Shown here piece by piece: positions 52,170-52,599 of a stretch of DNA of 52,599 nucleotides (its first letter is position 1; each line of letters opens with the position of its first letter). The notes beneath the pieces are model-generated. The model saw only the letters and a list, made by a program, of their open reading frames with translations. It did no database searches and had not been told where the DNA came from. Source of the DNA: Sulfitobacter sp. (GTDB lineage: Bacteria > Pseudomonadota > Alphaproteobacteria > Rhodobacterales > Rhodobacteraceae); contig JAGXFI010000127.1 of the NCBI GenBank assembly GCA_024637305.1, positions 1 to 52,599 on the forward strand. Direction: 5' to 3'. A program made the position numbers and the translations under genes.

Positions 52170-52599
52170 ATGCCCGCACTCAAACCCACCGAATTTTATG
52201 CGACGATCACATGGCTCGGCGTTGTCGCTGACAGCAAAAAGGATCTGCGAGCGAAAGCTTTGGTCGAGGTCCACGCGGGATTTGCGGGTTTTGAAGGGGA
52301 AGGCCATGGTGGGCTGACGCGGCCTTCTTGTGTTCGCACGAAAGAGCAGTACCCCAAAGGCACTGAAATCAGAAATGTGCGGCAATTGTCGGTATTGTCG
52401 GCAGAAGAAATGGCGCTGATCGCGGCAGAGATGGAGATGAGCACTCTGGACCCCGTGCATCTCGGCGCGTCCATGGTGATCGAGGGCATCCCCGATTTCT
52501 CGCACGTTCCTCCCAGCTCCCGCCTGCAGGGGCCATCAGGTGCCACGATCACGATTGATATGGAAAACCGCCCCTGCGTCCTGCCGGGTCACGAAATCG
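52170..52599 (+). CDS. MOSC-domain protein, N-terminal part
   Basis: 143 codons are visible before the right edge. The ATG at 52170 has GAGGAG eight bases upstream. The MOSC core is clear: EGEGHGGLTRPSCVRTKEQY, then GTEIRNVRQLSVLSAEEMAL and PVHLGASMVIEGIPDFSHVP, with the conserved Cys not yet reached or in PSC. MOSC domains bind sulfur carriers and molybdenum cofactor and may take part in cofactor sulfuration or in reduction of N-hydroxylated compounds. A link to the molybdenum hydroxylase at 7105-12872 is possible but distance makes it weak. Confidence 0.85.
   Translation, partial: MPALKPTEFYATITWLGVVADSKKDLRAKALVEVHAGFAGFEGEGHGGLTRPSCVRTKEQYPKGTEIRNVRQLSVLSAEEMALIAAEMEMSTLDPVHLGASMVIEGIPDFSHVPPSSRLQGPSGATITIDMENRPCVLPGHEI

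Overview
The window reads as a chromosomal segment of an alphaproteobacterium of the Rhodobacterales, most likely the marine Roseobacter group. The signs are high-GC coding sequence, frequent GTG and TTG starts, four-base ATGA/GTGA overlaps between genes, NirK with pseudoazurin, a phosphatidylcholine synthase, the ruvCAB-ybgC-tolQRAB-pal-cpoB-tilS-ftsH order, and DUF3726, DUF1127 and DUF484 proteins. I cannot name the genus. I see no tRNA or rRNA gene, CRISPR array, insertion sequence or prophage.

Layout. Positions 1-7094 hold a nitrite/NO respiration cluster. norCB and the beginning of norQ lie on the minus strand, a small DUF1858 protein and an NnrR-type Crp/Fnr regulator follow, then pseudoazurin, nirK, nirV and a class III alcohol dehydrogenase that may also remove S-nitrosoglutathione. 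Three Fnr-family palindromes sit in the two control regions, and all three share the spacer CCAG. Positions 7105-12872 hold a catabolic cassette: the small and large subunits of an IorAB-type molybdenum hydroxylase flank a PLP-dependent ammonia-lyase-like enzyme, an M24 (ectoine hydrolase/Xaa-Pro peptidase fold) enzyme and an EutA/maleate-isomerase-like protein. Positions 12933-16865 (minus) hold a second catabolic operon with a GNAT enzyme, a uronate-dehydrogenase-like protein, an HpcH/GarL-type aldolase, an FAD oxidoreductase and a DsbA-fold isomerase.

Positions 17060-26417 carry an uncharacterised gene pair, truA, ycjX-GNAT-ycjF, a secreted peptidoglycan-binding-like protein and a large DUF2339 membrane protein. 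Positions 26442-38393 contain ileS, preceded by a candidate promoter, an isoleucine-rich 17-codon leader peptide and hairpins; then ogt, pcs, xerC with a DUF484 gene, a transaldolase, priA, and MFS and MATE transporters. From 38393 to the end come prmA, a small membrane protein behind a full-consensus CtrA box, DUF1127, ruvCAB behind a LexA-like box, the Tol-Pal operon, tilS, ftsH and the start of a MOSC protein.

How the parts work together. NnrR probably senses NO and switches on norCBQ and the pseudoazurin-nirK-nirV unit; pseudoazurin delivers electrons to NirK and NorBC removes the NO made. The two catabolic operons look like independent substrate-use modules whose substrates cannot be read from sequence alone. 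The most novel-looking items are the IorAB/ammonia-lyase/M24/EutA cassette, the ileS leader peptide, and the unknown genes tied to recognisable control sites or operons.
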